In this document: one piece after another, positions 42,443-51,765 of the stretch
How positions within the stretch are numbered: the stretch's first letter is position 1
Layout of the letters: each line of letters begins with the position of its first letter
Assembly (NCBI RefSeq): GCF_014250475.1
Contig: NZ_CP060204.1
Span: forward strand, 2,121,001 to 2,185,000
Direction: 5' to 3'
Origin: Selenomonas timonae
Lineage (GTDB): Bacteria > Bacillota > Negativicutes > Selenomonadales > Selenomonadaceae
DNA length: 64,000 bases
The notes under the pieces: generated by a model
The model's input: the letters and a program-made list of their open reading frames with translations, nothing else
Database searches by the model: none
What the model was told of the DNA's origin: nothing
Position numbers and translations under genes: made by a program

Positions 42443-43852
42443 TCATCGCTGCCCTTCAAAATACGTTCGTATCACCTGATGTGCAATCCCTGCCGCTGCG
42501 CGCCCGCCGAAGCCGCCCTCCTCCACGAGGACGGCAACGACGATCTTTTGACCGCCGCGCTCTGCCGAGCCGATGAACCATGCGTGATCTGTTCCGCTCG
42601 CATTCTCTGCCGTGCCGGTCTTGCCCGTGACGCGCACACCGGCGACATCCGCCGCCGTGCCTGTACCTGCGGCAACGACATCCGCCATATAGCCGTCGAT
42701 GACAGCCGCTCGTTCCGCCGTCGTCGCTGTCCGCCATACCTGTGGACGCGCCTCATAGAGAGGTGTCCCGTCCGCCGTCAGAACCTGCCCGACCAGATAC
42801 GGCTGCATCATGCGCCCGCCATTTGCAAAGGCATCCGCAACGAGCGCCATCTGCAAGGGCGTGACGAGCAGCGCCCCCTGCCCGATGCCGAGCTGCGCGA
42901 TCTCCCCGTCACCGAGTGATTTTAGATCAGGGACATGCGCCTTTGCCATCGGAATCTCGGTATCCGTCAGCTCTGCACCGATTCCGAAGCGATCAAACGC
43001 CGATGAAAGACCGCTGCCACCAAGGCGCAGGGCGAGCGTCGCAAAGGTGACGTTGCAGGATTCGCGCAGCGCATCTGCAAGTCGGAGCTTTCCGTGCACC
43101 TCGCCATGCGGCTCATGAAGTACGTAATCCGAACCGATCGCAAGTTCCCCCGTACAGGTGAACACCTCGTCGGAATTCGTCACACCCGCGGTGAGCGCAG
43201 CGTCGGCAATGAGCGTCTTGAATGTCGAGCCGGGGGGGTAGAGTCCCTGCGCCGCGCGGTTCAGCAGAGGGCTGTCCGCGCGTGCCGTGAGTTCATCCCA
43301 GTTCGCCGCCGCAGAGGCGGGATCGTAGGAAGGAGAGCTCACCATGGCACGGATTGCCCCCGTCTCTGCATCCATGACGACGACCGCACCGCGTCGCCCG
43401 TCAAGAGCGTTCCATGCGGTCTCCGAGAGCTGCGCATCGACGGTCAGGCGGACATCATAGCCCGCATCTGCACGCAGAAGCGTACGCAAAGGTCCCATAT
43501 GCGCGACATCCAAGGTCACGCCGCTGAGTTCCTGCCCCGCCGTCTGCTCCACGCCCGTTGCGCCGTAGCGCTCCGTCTGATAGCCTGTCACAGGCGCGAG
43601 GATTCTGCCGTAGGGATAGGAGCGCATACCGTCCGCCGCACTCTCCGCGAGCACGTTCCCCGCACGATCCACAATGCGCCCGCGCCGAATGCCCTGCTCC
43701 ATCAGCGCAGAGCGCGTATTGAGCGGATGGGCGGCGAGCATAGCCCCATCCCAAACACTCAGCTTTGCGAGATAGAGAATTTGAACACCGAGCAGGGCGA
43801 GCAGGAATGCCGCCGCGACTGCCATATGCTTTCGGAGTTTCCGATCAGCCAT
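42443..43852 (-). CDS. pbpA: Class B penicillin-binding protein (PbpA/FtsI-like transpeptidase)
   Basis: This membrane-anchored transpeptidase cross-links peptidoglycan with its RodA-like partner. One N-terminal anchor (residues about 9-30) is followed by a dimerisation region and the transpeptidase domain. The catalytic motifs are STFK (in YPPGSTFKTL), SCN (ESCNVTFA) and KTG (VTGKTGTAEN). At 469 aa it is the short PbpA type seen next to rodA and prkC in actinobacteria and many clostridia. It overlaps the rodA stop by 8 bases. Confidence 0.95.
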   Translation of the reverse strand: MADRKLRKHMAVAAAFLLALLGVQILYLAKLSVWDGAMLAAHPLNTRSALMEQGIRRGRIVDRAGNVLAESAADGMRSYPYGRILAPVTGYQTERYGATGVEQTAGQELSGVTLDVAHMGPLRTLLRADAGYDVRLTVDAQLSETAWNALDGRRGAVVVMDAETGAIRAMVSSPSYDPASAAANWDELTARADSPLLNRAAQGLYPPGSTFKTLIADAALTAGVTNSDEVFTCTGELAIGSDYVLHEPHGEVHGKLRLADALRESCNVTFATLALRLGGSGLSSAFDRFGIGAELTDTEIPMAKAHVPDLKSLGDGEIAQLGIGQGALLVTPLQMALVADAFANGGRMMQPYLVGQVLTADGTPLYEARPQVWRTATTAERAAVIDGYMADVVAAGTGTAADVAGVRVTGKTGTAENASGTDHAWFIGSAERGGQKIVVAVLVEEGGFGGRAAAGIAHQVIRTYFEGQR

Positions 43853-45119
43853 CCGCTGCCCCCCTCCTCTCGCCCGAGAGTGCCGTCAATATGCCGACAA
43901 GAATGAAGCTCGCCGACATTGAGCTGCCGCCGTAGCTGACAAACGGCAGCGTGATGCCCGTGAGCGGCAGGAGTTTCGTCACACCTGCCGTGATGATGAA
44001 CGCCTGTAGCAGGAGACTTGCGGCACAACCCGCCGCGAGCAGCGACTCCTCCGCACGCGGCACACCCATCGCGATGCGGCTGCCCCGCCAGAAGAGAAGA
44101 GCGTAGCACATGAGAACGAAGACGGCTCCGATCAGCCCGAACTCCTCGGCAATCGCCGCAAAGATAAAGTCCGTGTGCACCTCGGGGATGAGCAGCGGAT
44201 GCCCCTCTGCAAAGCCCGTCCCCCAGATGCCGCCCGTACCGATGGCAAAGAGCGACTGCACGACCTGATAGGACATACCGTTCGGATCCGCCCACGGATG
44301 CAGCCAGATGTCGAAGCGCACGCGGACGTGCCCGAAGAGCGCGTAGCTGAGTGCCGCCGCCACGAGGATGAACAGCCCCGCGAGGAACACGTAGGATTTA
44401 CGCCCTGTCCCCATATAGGTCATAAGCACCGCCATCCCGAAGAAGAGCAGTGCCGCGCCGAGATCGCGCGCGATGACGAACATGAGGACGGCAAGCCCCC
44501 AGAGTACGACGAGCGGCGCGATGAACCGCACGGGCGGTAGATGGAGAAAAAGGAAGCGCCGCGCGGGCAGGGTCAGCACTGCACGATGGTCGGCGAGATA
44601 CGCCGCAAGAAAGAAGATGAGCAGGATCTTGCCGAACTCCGAGGGCTGCACGGAAAAGCCGCCAAACGCGAGCCAATTCGTATTGCCGCCGATGCTCACG
44701 CCGAACAGCAGCGGGAGGAGCAGGATGATCGTCGTCGCAATCCCCAATACATAGGGATAGGCAAGGAAATTCCTCAGATGCTCCCACAGAACAACCGTCA
44801 GCGCCCAGAAGGCGATGCCGACGCACGCCCATCGAAGCTGTGCCGTGAACAGTTCGGGCTTCAGCCGTGCAATCTCCGCAAGGCCGACGGCGAGAAGCAG
44901 ATAGGCGAGCGAAAGAGGAACGCTGTCCAATCTGCGCTGCGCCGCAAGTACATAGCTTGCGGCGCCCGCGCAGATGAGGAGTGCGAGCCACGGCAGATAT
45001 GCGAGCTGCGTGTGCCAGTCAAATACCCATCCCGCCTGCCCTGCCCCCTGTTTCAGAAACAGAACGCCGAGCGCGCAGAGGAGCAGCCCCACAGGCGCGA
45101 ATTTCAGACCCGCTGTCAT
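43845..45119 (-). CDS. rodA: SEDS-family peptidoglycan polymerase (RodA/FtsW)
   Basis: This polytopic glycosyltransferase polymerises lipid II and pairs with the adjacent class B PBP. It has about 10 hydrophobic spans in 424 aa. SEDS signatures are GGNTNWLAFGGFSVQPSEFGKILLIFFLAAYL, ARDLGAALLFFGM, HPWADPNGMSYQVVQSLFAIGTGGIWGTGF, and LPLTGITLPFVSYGGSS near the end. The Asp in the extracellular loop preceding the WADP segment fits the family. It overlaps the phosphatase stop upstream by 4 bases and pbpA downstream by 8. Confidence 0.96.
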   Translation of the reverse strand: MTAGLKFAPVGLLLCALGVLFLKQGAGQAGWVFDWHTQLAYLPWLALLICAGAASYVLAAQRRLDSVPLSLAYLLLAVGLAEIARLKPELFTAQLRWACVGIAFWALTVVLWEHLRNFLAYPYVLGIATTIILLLPLLFGVSIGGNTNWLAFGGFSVQPSEFGKILLIFFLAAYLADHRAVLTLPARRFLFLHLPPVRFIAPLVVLWGLAVLMFVIARDLGAALLFFGMAVLMTYMGTGRKSYVFLAGLFILVAAALSYALFGHVRVRFDIWLHPWADPNGMSYQVVQSLFAIGTGGIWGTGFAEGHPLLIPEVHTDFIFAAIAEEFGLIGAVFVLMCYALLFWRGSRIAMGVPRAEESLLAAGCAASLLLQAFIITAGVTKLLPLTGITLPFVSYGGSSMSASFILVGILTALSGERRGAADG

Positions 45120-45829
45120 GGCATTTCGTAGGCAAGGGCAATCGCCGTGATATTGTCGCTGCCGCCCCCTGCGAGCGCCTGCTCCACCATGCGCTCCGCT
45201 ACATTTGCAAAATCTCCGCCGAGCAGGGCGGCAAGCACGGCATCGTCCACCATATTTGTCAGACCGTCCGTCGCGAGGAGCAGACGGTCGCCCGCCTCAA
45301 GCGGGAAGGAATCCCCGTCCACGTGCAGCCGCTCCTCGATGCCGACGGCACGCAGGAGAACATTCTTGCGCGGATGGTGCTGCGCCTCCGCCTCGCTGAG
45401 TTCACCACGCGCGACGAGTTCCTCCACATAGGAGTGGTCGCGCGAGACCTGACGGAATACGCCGCGCCGCAGGAGATAGAGACGGCTGTCCCCGACGTGC
45501 GCGTAGTACGCCATCCCTGCAGCTTCATCCACATGGAGGACGGTCGCCGTCGACCCCATCCCCTCGTAGGAGGCGTTCCCCGCCGAGGCATCCAGCACCT
45601 GCTGATTGGCGCGCAGGACGGCGCTTTTCAACGTCGCCGTATCCATCGCCGCCCCCTCGTTTGCCATATCGTGGACGGCGGCGACCACCATGCGGCTCGC
45701 GACCTCGCCCGCCGCATGACCACCCAGCCCGTCGGCAACGACATAGACCGCAGGAGCAAATACGCCGTAGCTGTCCTCATTCGATGTCCGCACGCGTCCG
45801 ATGTCCGACGCACTCGAAACCTCTATCAT
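45116..45829 (-). CDS. stp: PP2C-family protein phosphatase (Stp/PrpC)
   Basis: This metal-dependent Ser/Thr phosphatase reverses PrkC signalling. Motifs are SDIGRVRTSNEDSYG near the N-terminus, VADGLGGHAAGE, the LTxDHS-type SRDHSYVEELV, and LLLATDGLTNMV. The metal Asp residues are in place, including the final GGSDNITAIAL. I chose the ATG at 45829 (237 aa), with GAGAGG at 7 bases. A start 16 codons upstream overlaps the FHA gene. It is coupled to rodA by a 4-base overlap. Confidence 0.96.
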   Translation of the reverse strand: MIEVSSASDIGRVRTSNEDSYGVFAPAVYVVADGLGGHAAGEVASRMVVAAVHDMANEGAAMDTATLKSAVLRANQQVLDASAGNASYEGMGSTATVLHVDEAAGMAYYAHVGDSRLYLLRRGVFRQVSRDHSYVEELVARGELSEAEAQHHPRKNVLLRAVGIEERLHVDGDSFPLEAGDRLLLATDGLTNMVDDAVLAALLGGDFANVAERMVEQALAGGGSDNITAIALAYEMP

Positions 45830-45833
45830 GTGC

Positions 45834-46280
45834 TTACCTCTCAAAACGCAGGGCAACGGCGCCGATGCGAAGGACATCGCCCGCGCGCAGATACGCCCGC
45901 CCCGTCAGCAGCCCATCGTTCAGATAGGTGTGATTGCGGCTGCCCAAATCCTCTGCGATATACGCATTCTCTCTCTGATAGACACATACATGATGATGGG
46001 ATACAAAATTATCCGCAAGTACAATATCGTTGTCGGGGCTGCGCCCGATTGTGAGCTCATGTCCCACGGGAAAGCGCCGCCCCGCGAGCCCCTCGCCCGC
46101 GATGACGAGGAAGGACGCTGCGCCCTGCTGCGCCTCGGGCAGACGCGCCGTCTCTTTGATATCTCTGTGCAGCGTACGGAACATACTGCGCCCGAGGCGC
46201 AGGACGGCGTACGCAAGCCAGAGGAGCGCGCCGTATTCGAGCAGAACGCGCAGCGCCTTCAATGCGAGCGCCGGCATCAC
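45834..46280 (-). CDS. FHA-domain membrane-anchored protein (FhaB-like)
   Basis: This 148-aa protein has an N-terminal hydrophobic segment (ALRVLLEYGALLWLAYAVLRLG). A C-terminal forkhead-associated domain, about residues 73-146 (LTIGRSPDNDIVLADNFVSHHHVCVY ... GSRNHTYLN), binds phosphothreonine. It corresponds to FhaB/FipA in the actinobacterial stp-rodA-pbpA-pknB cluster. It likely reads PrkC phosphorylation and recruits wall enzymes. Its start overlaps the fhaA stop by 4 bases. Confidence 0.9.
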   Translation of the reverse strand: MMPALALKALRVLLEYGALLWLAYAVLRLGRSMFRTLHRDIKETARLPEAQQGAASFLVIAGEGLAGRRFPVGHELTIGRSPDNDIVLADNFVSHHHVCVYQRENAYIAEDLGSRNHTYLNDGLLTGRAYLRAGDVLRIGAVALRFER

Positions 46281-47023
46281 AGTACACCGTAGCGCAGTGC
46301 CGTCGTGCCGAGGCGGATCTCATCGCCGTCGCGCAGCCGCTGCGCCGTGATGCGCGTGCCGTTGACGAAAGTGCCGTTGCGGCTCTCGGCATCATACAGC
46401 ACATGACGGTGCTGCTCATACGCAATCCACGCGTGTACGCGCGAGACATTCGAATCCGTCAGGATGAACTCATTGCGCGCCATACGCCCCATATAGATCT
46501 TGCGCTCTCCCAGACGCACGGATATGCCCTCGTCCGCGCCGCCAAGCACCGTAAGGGTCGCAATCTCATGTTCGGGCGGAAGGTTCAGACAACGCGCCTC
46601 TATGATGGAGGGGCGCTCGAGCACGATGGTCTGTGCCATCGTATCGTGAGAAACTGTACCCTCCTCTACGGGCACACAGTCGTGCTGCACACGCGCCGCG
46701 AGATGATAGGAGCCTGCGCGCAGCTCCTCATCGAGCGCAAAGCAGATGCCGAGTTTCCCATCCATCACAAGATCCGCGCGAATGATATATTTCTTGAGTG
46801 CCACAGCAAGTTCATCCGCCACGCGGTGTGAGCAGAGGCGCTGATAGTCCTCCGTGCCGAGCGAAATGACGTAAGCGTTGGCGAGACGTCCGCCCGCGCC
46901 CTGCTTCTTCGCTTCCTTTTCGAGCCCCTTGATAAGCTCGACAGGCTCGAGGTGACTGCTGAACTTGCGATTGAAAAAGCCCTCGATATGCTCTCCCAGA
47001 AAAGATTCCACGCGATCAATCAT
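46277..47023 (-). CDS. DUF3662 and FHA domain protein (FhaA-like)
   Basis: This 248-aa protein has an N-terminal DUF3662 domain (RVESFLGEHIEGFFNRKFSSHLEPVELIKGLEKEAKK ... RAYVISLGTEDY type, about residues 1-120). A variable linker and a C-terminal FHA domain follow (YMGRMARNEFILTDSNVSRVHAWIAYEQHRHVLYDAESRNGTFVNG). The architecture equals mycobacterial FhaA, which regulates lipid II flippase and wall synthesis. It is the first gene of the kinase module. The ribosome site AAGGAG is 11 bases away. Confidence 0.92.
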   Translation of the reverse strand: MIDRVESFLGEHIEGFFNRKFSSHLEPVELIKGLEKEAKKQGAGGRLANAYVISLGTEDYQRLCSHRVADELAVALKKYIIRADLVMDGKLGICFALDEELRAGSYHLAARVQHDCVPVEEGTVSHDTMAQTIVLERPSIIEARCLNLPPEHEIATLTVLGGADEGISVRLGERKIYMGRMARNEFILTDSNVSRVHAWIAYEQHRHVLYDAESRNGTFVNGTRITAQRLRDGDEIRLGTTALRYGVL

Positions 47024-47105
47024 CGTGCAATACTCTCCTTTGGTAACGAAATAAATACAGAATAAACTGCTTAACTGTTATATCATACCACAAAAATATG
47101 GAAAT

Positions 47106-48149
47106 TTATAGTCCAGCTTCCATCAGGCGGTTGCGCAGCTGTCCGCACGCCGCCTGAATATCAGTTCCCATCTCACGCCGCAGGGTCACGGCAATGCGCC
47201 GATCCTCGAGCGTCTTTTGAAAACGGTGGATGGCAGCCTTGTCCGGGCGGAAGAGATTCCGCTCGGCGACGGGGTTGATGGGGATGAGGTTCACACTCGC
47301 AAGCTGTCCGCGCAGGAGCTTTGCGAGCTGCTCTGCTTCGCGTGCAGAGTCGTTCAGATCGCGGATGAGAATATACTCGTAGGTGACGCGCCGCTTCGTC
47401 CGCTCCGCATAGGCACGCGCCGCGCGCAGCACATCCGAGAGCGGGTAAATGCAGTTGACGGGCATGATCTTCGAACGCAGTTCCTCTGTCGGCGCGTGCA
47501 GCGAGATCGAGAGTGAGATTGGAATCCCCTCCTTCGCCAACCGCTCAATGCCGGGTACAATGCCCGAAGTCGAGAGCGTCACGCCGCGATAGCCGAGGCC
47601 GATTGTGTACTCCTCGTGCAGCAGGCGCAGCGCCGCAATCACATTGTCATAGTTCTCGAGCGGCTCGCCCGAGCCCATGACGACGATCGTATCGACGCGA
47701 GCCCCCTCCTGTCGCAGGAAATCCGCCATGCCGATCACCTGCGCCGCAATCTCCCCCGCTGTCAGATTGCGCTGCAGGCCATGCAGTGTCGAGGCGCAGA
47801 ACGCACAGCCCATGCGGCAGCCCGCCTGTGTCGAGACACAGACGCTGTTGCCGTACGGATGACACATCAGCACCGTCTCTGCCGTCTGCCCGTCCGTGAA
47901 TTCATAAAGCAGCTTGATCGTCGCCCCGTCCGCAGAATGCAGACGCGAGACGACCTTCGGACGCTCGATAGAGAAATGCGCGGCAAGCTGCGTACGCAGC
48001 GCTTTCGACAGATTGTCCATCGCATCAAAAGAAGCCGCACCGCGCTGATACATCCATCGGACGATCTGATCCGCGCGGAAGCGGGGAATATCATATTCTT
48101 TGAGCGCATCGGCAAGCGCCTCTTTTGTCAGACCGAAGATGTTTTTCAT
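47106..48149 (-). CDS. rlmN: 23S rRNA (A2503-C2) / tRNA (A37-C2) methyltransferase RlmN
   Basis: This radical SAM enzyme methylates C2 of A2503 in 23S rRNA and A37 in some tRNAs. The cluster motif CRMGCAFC is at residues 111-118 (Cys111, 115, 118). The methyl-carrier and C-terminal Cys is in DIQAACGQL near residue 338. The N-terminal accessory domain is present (FRADQIVRWMYQRGA). At 347 aa the length is normal. Its start overlaps rsmB by 4 bases. Confidence 0.97.
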   Translation of the reverse strand: MKNIFGLTKEALADALKEYDIPRFRADQIVRWMYQRGAASFDAMDNLSKALRTQLAAHFSIERPKVVSRLHSADGATIKLLYEFTDGQTAETVLMCHPYGNSVCVSTQAGCRMGCAFCASTLHGLQRNLTAGEIAAQVIGMADFLRQEGARVDTIVVMGSGEPLENYDNVIAALRLLHEEYTIGLGYRGVTLSTSGIVPGIERLAKEGIPISLSISLHAPTEELRSKIMPVNCIYPLSDVLRAARAYAERTKRRVTYEYILIRDLNDSAREAEQLAKLLRGQLASVNLIPINPVAERNLFRPDKAAIHRFQKTLEDRRIAVTLRREMGTDIQAACGQLRNRLMEAGL

Positions 48150-49492
48150 GTCCGCCTCATGCGCGCGATAAAGAAGCCGTCCGGTTCATCCGTCTCCGGC
48201 ATGATCTGAACCATCGGCTCCGCAGTCTTTTGCTCAGGCAGGAATGCGCCCGTCTGCTCGAGAGTAAAATGGGGATGCGCGCGCAGGAAGTCCTGCACAA
48301 CGGCGGCATTCTCGCATTCCTCCATTGTGCACGTGCTGTAGACCAGCACGCCGCCCGACTTCACCGCCCGTGCCGCACTCCAGAGAATGGCACGCTGGAT
48401 GGGCGGCAGGGTCTTTCTGTCCGACACGCTCTTCTTCCAGCGTGCATCGGGCTTTCGCCTGAGCACGCCGAGCCCCGAGCATGGTGCGTCGACGAGCACG
48501 CGATCCGCCATGGCCTCGTATGCTGCGCCAATTTCCCGCGCATCGCGCATCTCTGCCTCGATGATGGAGATGCCGAGCCGCCGTGCGTTCTGCTCAATGC
48601 GTCGAATCTTCTCCTCGTAGATGTCAAACGCCAGAATGCACCCGCGATTCTCCATGCGCTGAGCGATATGCGTCGTCTTCCCGCCCGGCGCGGCACAGGC
48701 ATCGATCACCGTCATGCCCGGCTCTGCCCCGAGTACATGTGCGACAAGCATCGAGCTCTCATCCTGCACCTGTGCGAGTCCCGCGCGCAGCGGCGGCAGA
48801 TCATCGAGCGCCCCATGCGCATGCAGGACAATGCCGTCCGGCACCCACCGAGAGGCGCGTGCCTCTGCCCCAGCAACTGCAAATTGCTCCATCAGCGCGG
48901 AGCGGTTCGTACGCAGTGTATTCACGCGCACGGAGAGCGGCGCGCTCGTATTATTGCAGAGGCAGAGCGCCTCCGTACGTTCGTAGCCGTAGGCGCGCAT
49001 CCAACGCTCGACCATCCACGCAGGATGCCAAGACCTGAGCGCAAGTGCGCGCGCATCCCGTCCCGTAGGCAGAACCGCACGCTCTGGCGCGCGCAGTGCC
49101 GCGCGCAGAACACCGTTGACGAACGAATCCGCACCCCTGCGCCCATGTTTTTTCGCCAATTCCACCGCAGTATTGCACGCGGCAGACGGCGGCACGCGAT
49201 CCATGACGAAGATCTGATAGAAGCCAAGCCGCAGGAGTTCGCGGATGGCGGGCTGAACCTTGCGGATGTCGGCGACGTACTGCCCGATCATATAGTCGAG
49301 CGATTCCCCCGCCTTTGTGACGCCGTAGACAAGCTCCGTCAGAAAACGGCGGTCGCGCTCCGCGAGCACTGTATCGCGCAACGTCTGTGCGAGCGCGACA
49401 TTCGCATACACGCTCTCGACGTGAATTTTTTGCAATACCTGCATTGCCAGCTCACGCACGCGGTCGATTTTGTCCTCACGATACCTCTGCAT
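48146..49492 (-). CDS. rsmB: 16S rRNA (cytosine-967) methyltransferase RsmB
   Basis: This enzyme makes m5C967 in 16S rRNA. An N-terminal NusB-like RNA-binding domain (about residues 10-140) precedes a Rossmann methyltransferase. The SAM motif is VIDACAAPGGKTTHIA. The two catalytic Cys are in VDAPCSGLGVLRRKPD and VYSTCTMEECENA. I chose the ATG at 49492 (448 aa), with AAAGGG at 4 bases. A longer reading overlaps the DUF116 gene far more. The fmt-rsmB-rlmN order is conserved in Firmicutes. Confidence 0.96.
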   Translation of the reverse strand: MQRYREDKIDRVRELAMQVLQKIHVESVYANVALAQTLRDTVLAERDRRFLTELVYGVTKAGESLDYMIGQYVADIRKVQPAIRELLRLGFYQIFVMDRVPPSAACNTAVELAKKHGRRGADSFVNGVLRAALRAPERAVLPTGRDARALALRSWHPAWMVERWMRAYGYERTEALCLCNNTSAPLSVRVNTLRTNRSALMEQFAVAGAEARASRWVPDGIVLHAHGALDDLPPLRAGLAQVQDESSMLVAHVLGAEPGMTVIDACAAPGGKTTHIAQRMENRGCILAFDIYEEKIRRIEQNARRLGISIIEAEMRDAREIGAAYEAMADRVLVDAPCSGLGVLRRKPDARWKKSVSDRKTLPPIQRAILWSAARAVKSGGVLVYSTCTMEECENAAVVQDFLRAHPHFTLEQTGAFLPEQKTAEPMVQIMPETDEPDGFFIARMRRT

Positions 49493-50333
49493 TATGCCCT
49501 TTCTCCGTAACCTGCTCCACGGGTTCGATGATCTCCTCAAGCTGGCGGCGCACCTCAGCCATGTCCACACTCGTGTTGTAGCATGGACCGTTCGGACGGA
49601 TGTTCAGCACGCCGACAGCCGGCAGGGGAAATACATCCTGAATGCCGCTCATCAAATCGCGCTCACACGCGATTGCAAGCACCGCCTTCGGGCGCATATT
49701 GTAGATGATCTGACGCGCGAGTGTTCCGCCCGTCGCCACGAAGAAGTGAAAGCCCATCTCGTCCGCGAGTGCCACGAGGTCGCCGATGTTGCAGCCACCG
49801 CATCGCTTGCAGTTGTTCGGGTCACGCGTCACCTTATGCGGGCAGCTCGCAAGCTGCAAGCAGTGCGGCGTTACGACGAGCAGACGGTTTGCGGGCACGC
49901 GGATGTGCATGCGGTGAAAGAGCAGATTGCTGACCGCGATGAACGAGCCCTCGAGTCTGCGCCGCTTGACGCCAAATACTGCGCCGAGGCGCACCGCCGC
50001 AGGAAAGAGCAAATTGATGAGCTCATATGTCTGCCGCTTCATCCATGGAAGGTACGGAAGTCCTGCAATCGCCAGCACCATATTGAAAATCCCGAAGAAG
50101 GACAGCAGGACGGCAAGCGTCAGCGCCCCCCCGATAATCCACGGCAGTGCCGGCTGAATGCGCTCAAGCCCCGGTACACCGATGTACCATATACCAAAAA
50201 GAAGCGCCGCTGCGAGCACGGTCACGAGAAGCAGCATCCCGATAAAGAGGCGTTTTTTCGGGCGCGACGGGAGAGCGATGGTCTTTTTCTCACCAGCCTT
50301 CTTGCCATTCACCGTCAGCGTCTCGCCGCTCAT
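49476..50333 (-). CDS. DUF116 membrane protein, function unknown
   Basis: This 285-aa protein has two N-terminal membrane segments (about residues 30-55 and 65-95). They are followed by a DUF116 domain with several Cys: CPHKVTRDPNNCKRCGGCNIGDL near residue 180, then ACERDLMSGIQ and NIRPNGPCYNTSVD. The NCKRCGGC run suggests metal or Fe-S binding. DUF116 genes commonly sit between fmt and rsmB in clostridia and Negativicutes. Function is not known. Its start overlaps the fmt stop by 4 bases and its end overlaps rsmB by 17. Confidence 0.88.
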   Translation of the reverse strand: MSGETLTVNGKKAGEKKTIALPSRPKKRLFIGMLLLVTVLAAALLFGIWYIGVPGLERIQPALPWIIGGALTLAVLLSFFGIFNMVLAIAGLPYLPWMKRQTYELINLLFPAAVRLGAVFGVKRRRLEGSFIAVSNLLFHRMHIRVPANRLLVVTPHCLQLASCPHKVTRDPNNCKRCGGCNIGDLVALADEMGFHFFVATGGTLARQIIYNMRPKAVLAIACERDLMSGIQDVFPLPAVGVLNIRPNGPCYNTSVDMAEVRRQLEEIIEPVEQVTEKGHNAEVS

Positions 50334-51268
50334 GGCGAAAACCTCGCGCCGACGGTCAGCGCACAGCCATTCAAAAAGGCGTTTGCCGCCATCATCTTCT
50401 TCCCGGGCGCTTGAATCTCCGTGATTTCCACGTCCTCATCCCCCGCCGCAACGACGAGTCCCGCCTTGGCATCGGCAGCGATGATCGTGCCTACCTCTGC
50501 GCTTGCCACGCGCCCTGTGGAGCGCAATGCCCCAACCTTGTAGGTATCTCCTGCAAGCGCAGTCTGCGCGTAGGGTGTCGGATTCAGCCCGCGCACGAGG
50601 GCGTCCAGAGCCCGCGCAGATTTCGACCAGTCGATGACGGCTGTCTCGCGCGTGATGCGCGCCGCATACGAGGATTCCCCCGTCTGCGGCGTGCGCACAA
50701 GCGTCCCTGCCGCGAGCTGCTCCAACGTCTCGACGAGGAGACTTGCCCCCGTCTCCATCAGCGCATCATGAAGCGAGCCATACGTCGTATCCGCATTGAT
50801 GGGCACCTCACGGCAGAGGAGCATATCGCCCGTATCGAGACCCGCGTCCATCTGCATCGTCGTGATGCCCGTCACGCGCTCACCTGCCATGATAGCGTGC
50901 TGAATCGGCGCCGCCCCGCGTAGCTTCGGCAGGAGGGAAGCATGCACGTTGATACAGCCGTGTACGGGCACATCGAGCACCTCCTGAGAGAGGATCTGAC
51001 CGAACGCCACGACGACCGCCACATCGGGCTTCAAATCTCGAAATGCGGTGACAAACGCCGCATCGCGCGCACGCACGGGCTGCATGACGGGAATATCATG
51101 CGCGAGCGCCCACGCCTTGACGGGCGACGGGCTGAGCTTCTTTCCACGCCCGCGCGGACGGTCAGGCTGCGTCACAACAGCGACGACCTCGGCGAGATCG
51201 CTGCGCGCGGCGATCGCCGCAAGTGTCGGCACGGCGAAGTCCGGCGTCCCCATAAAGACGACACGCAT
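50330..51268 (-). CDS. fmt: Methionyl-tRNA formyltransferase
   Basis: This enzyme formylates initiator Met-tRNA for translation start. The N-terminal catalytic domain opens MRVVFMGTPDFAVPTL and has the formyl-THF site CINVHASLLPKLRGAAPIQHAIMAG, with Asn, His and Asp in place (MDAGLDTGDML). The C-terminal OB-like domain starts near residue 205. I chose the ATG at 51268 (312 aa), with GGAG at 8 bases. It lies 5 bases after def, its functional partner. Confidence 0.97.
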   Translation of the reverse strand: MRVVFMGTPDFAVPTLAAIAARSDLAEVVAVVTQPDRPRGRGKKLSPSPVKAWALAHDIPVMQPVRARDAAFVTAFRDLKPDVAVVVAFGQILSQEVLDVPVHGCINVHASLLPKLRGAAPIQHAIMAGERVTGITTMQMDAGLDTGDMLLCREVPINADTTYGSLHDALMETGASLLVETLEQLAAGTLVRTPQTGESSYAARITRETAVIDWSKSARALDALVRGLNPTPYAQTALAGDTYKVGALRSTGRVASAEVGTIIAADAKAGLVVAAGDEDVEITEIQAPGKKMMAANAFLNGCALTVGARFSP

Positions 51269-51273
51269 TCTCG

Positions 51274-51744
51274 TCACTCCTTTTTCTCCTCCTTGCGCAG
51301 ACTCACGGCAATGTCGATGAAGAGTCTGCCGTCAAGATGGTCGCACTCGTGCTGAATGCAGCGCGCGAGCAGCCCCTCCGCCGTCAGGCTGCGCCTGCGG
51401 CTACGCCGATCCGTATACTCCACCGTCACGCGCGCCGCGCGCTCCACATCGCCGTAGACCTCGGGCACGGAGAGGCAACCCTCGGAATCTGTCACAGAAC
51501 CTTCGCGCATTGTGATGACAGGATTGATGAGTTCGAGCAGCCCGTTCTCATCCTGCACGTCAATCACAACGATCCGCAGCGACTTCCCAATCTGCGGCGC
51601 AGCAAGCCCCACGCCGTCCGCAGAGTACATCGTCTCCGCCATATCGTCGAGCAGCTTCCGATGCCACTTCGTGAGGCGGTCGACCGGTGCCGCCACCTGT
51701 TTCAAGACGGGATCCCCCGCCTTCTTGATATCCAGTATCGCCAT
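51274..51744 (-). CDS. def: Peptide deformylase
   Basis: This metal enzyme removes the formyl group from nascent peptides. The three motifs are all present: GVGLAAPQIG (about residue 45), EGCLSVPEV with the metal Cys, and QHECDHLDG with two metal His and the catalytic Glu. At 156 aa it is the type-1 length with a short C-terminus. It precedes fmt by 5 bases. The pair def-fmt makes functional sense. Confidence 0.97.
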   Translation of the reverse strand: MAILDIKKAGDPVLKQVAAPVDRLTKWHRKLLDDMAETMYSADGVGLAAPQIGKSLRIVVIDVQDENGLLELINPVITMREGSVTDSEGCLSVPEVYGDVERAARVTVEYTDRRSRRRSLTAEGLLARCIQHECDHLDGRLFIDIAVSLRKEEKKE

Positions 51745-51765
51745 GGTTTTTTCCCTTACTTTACA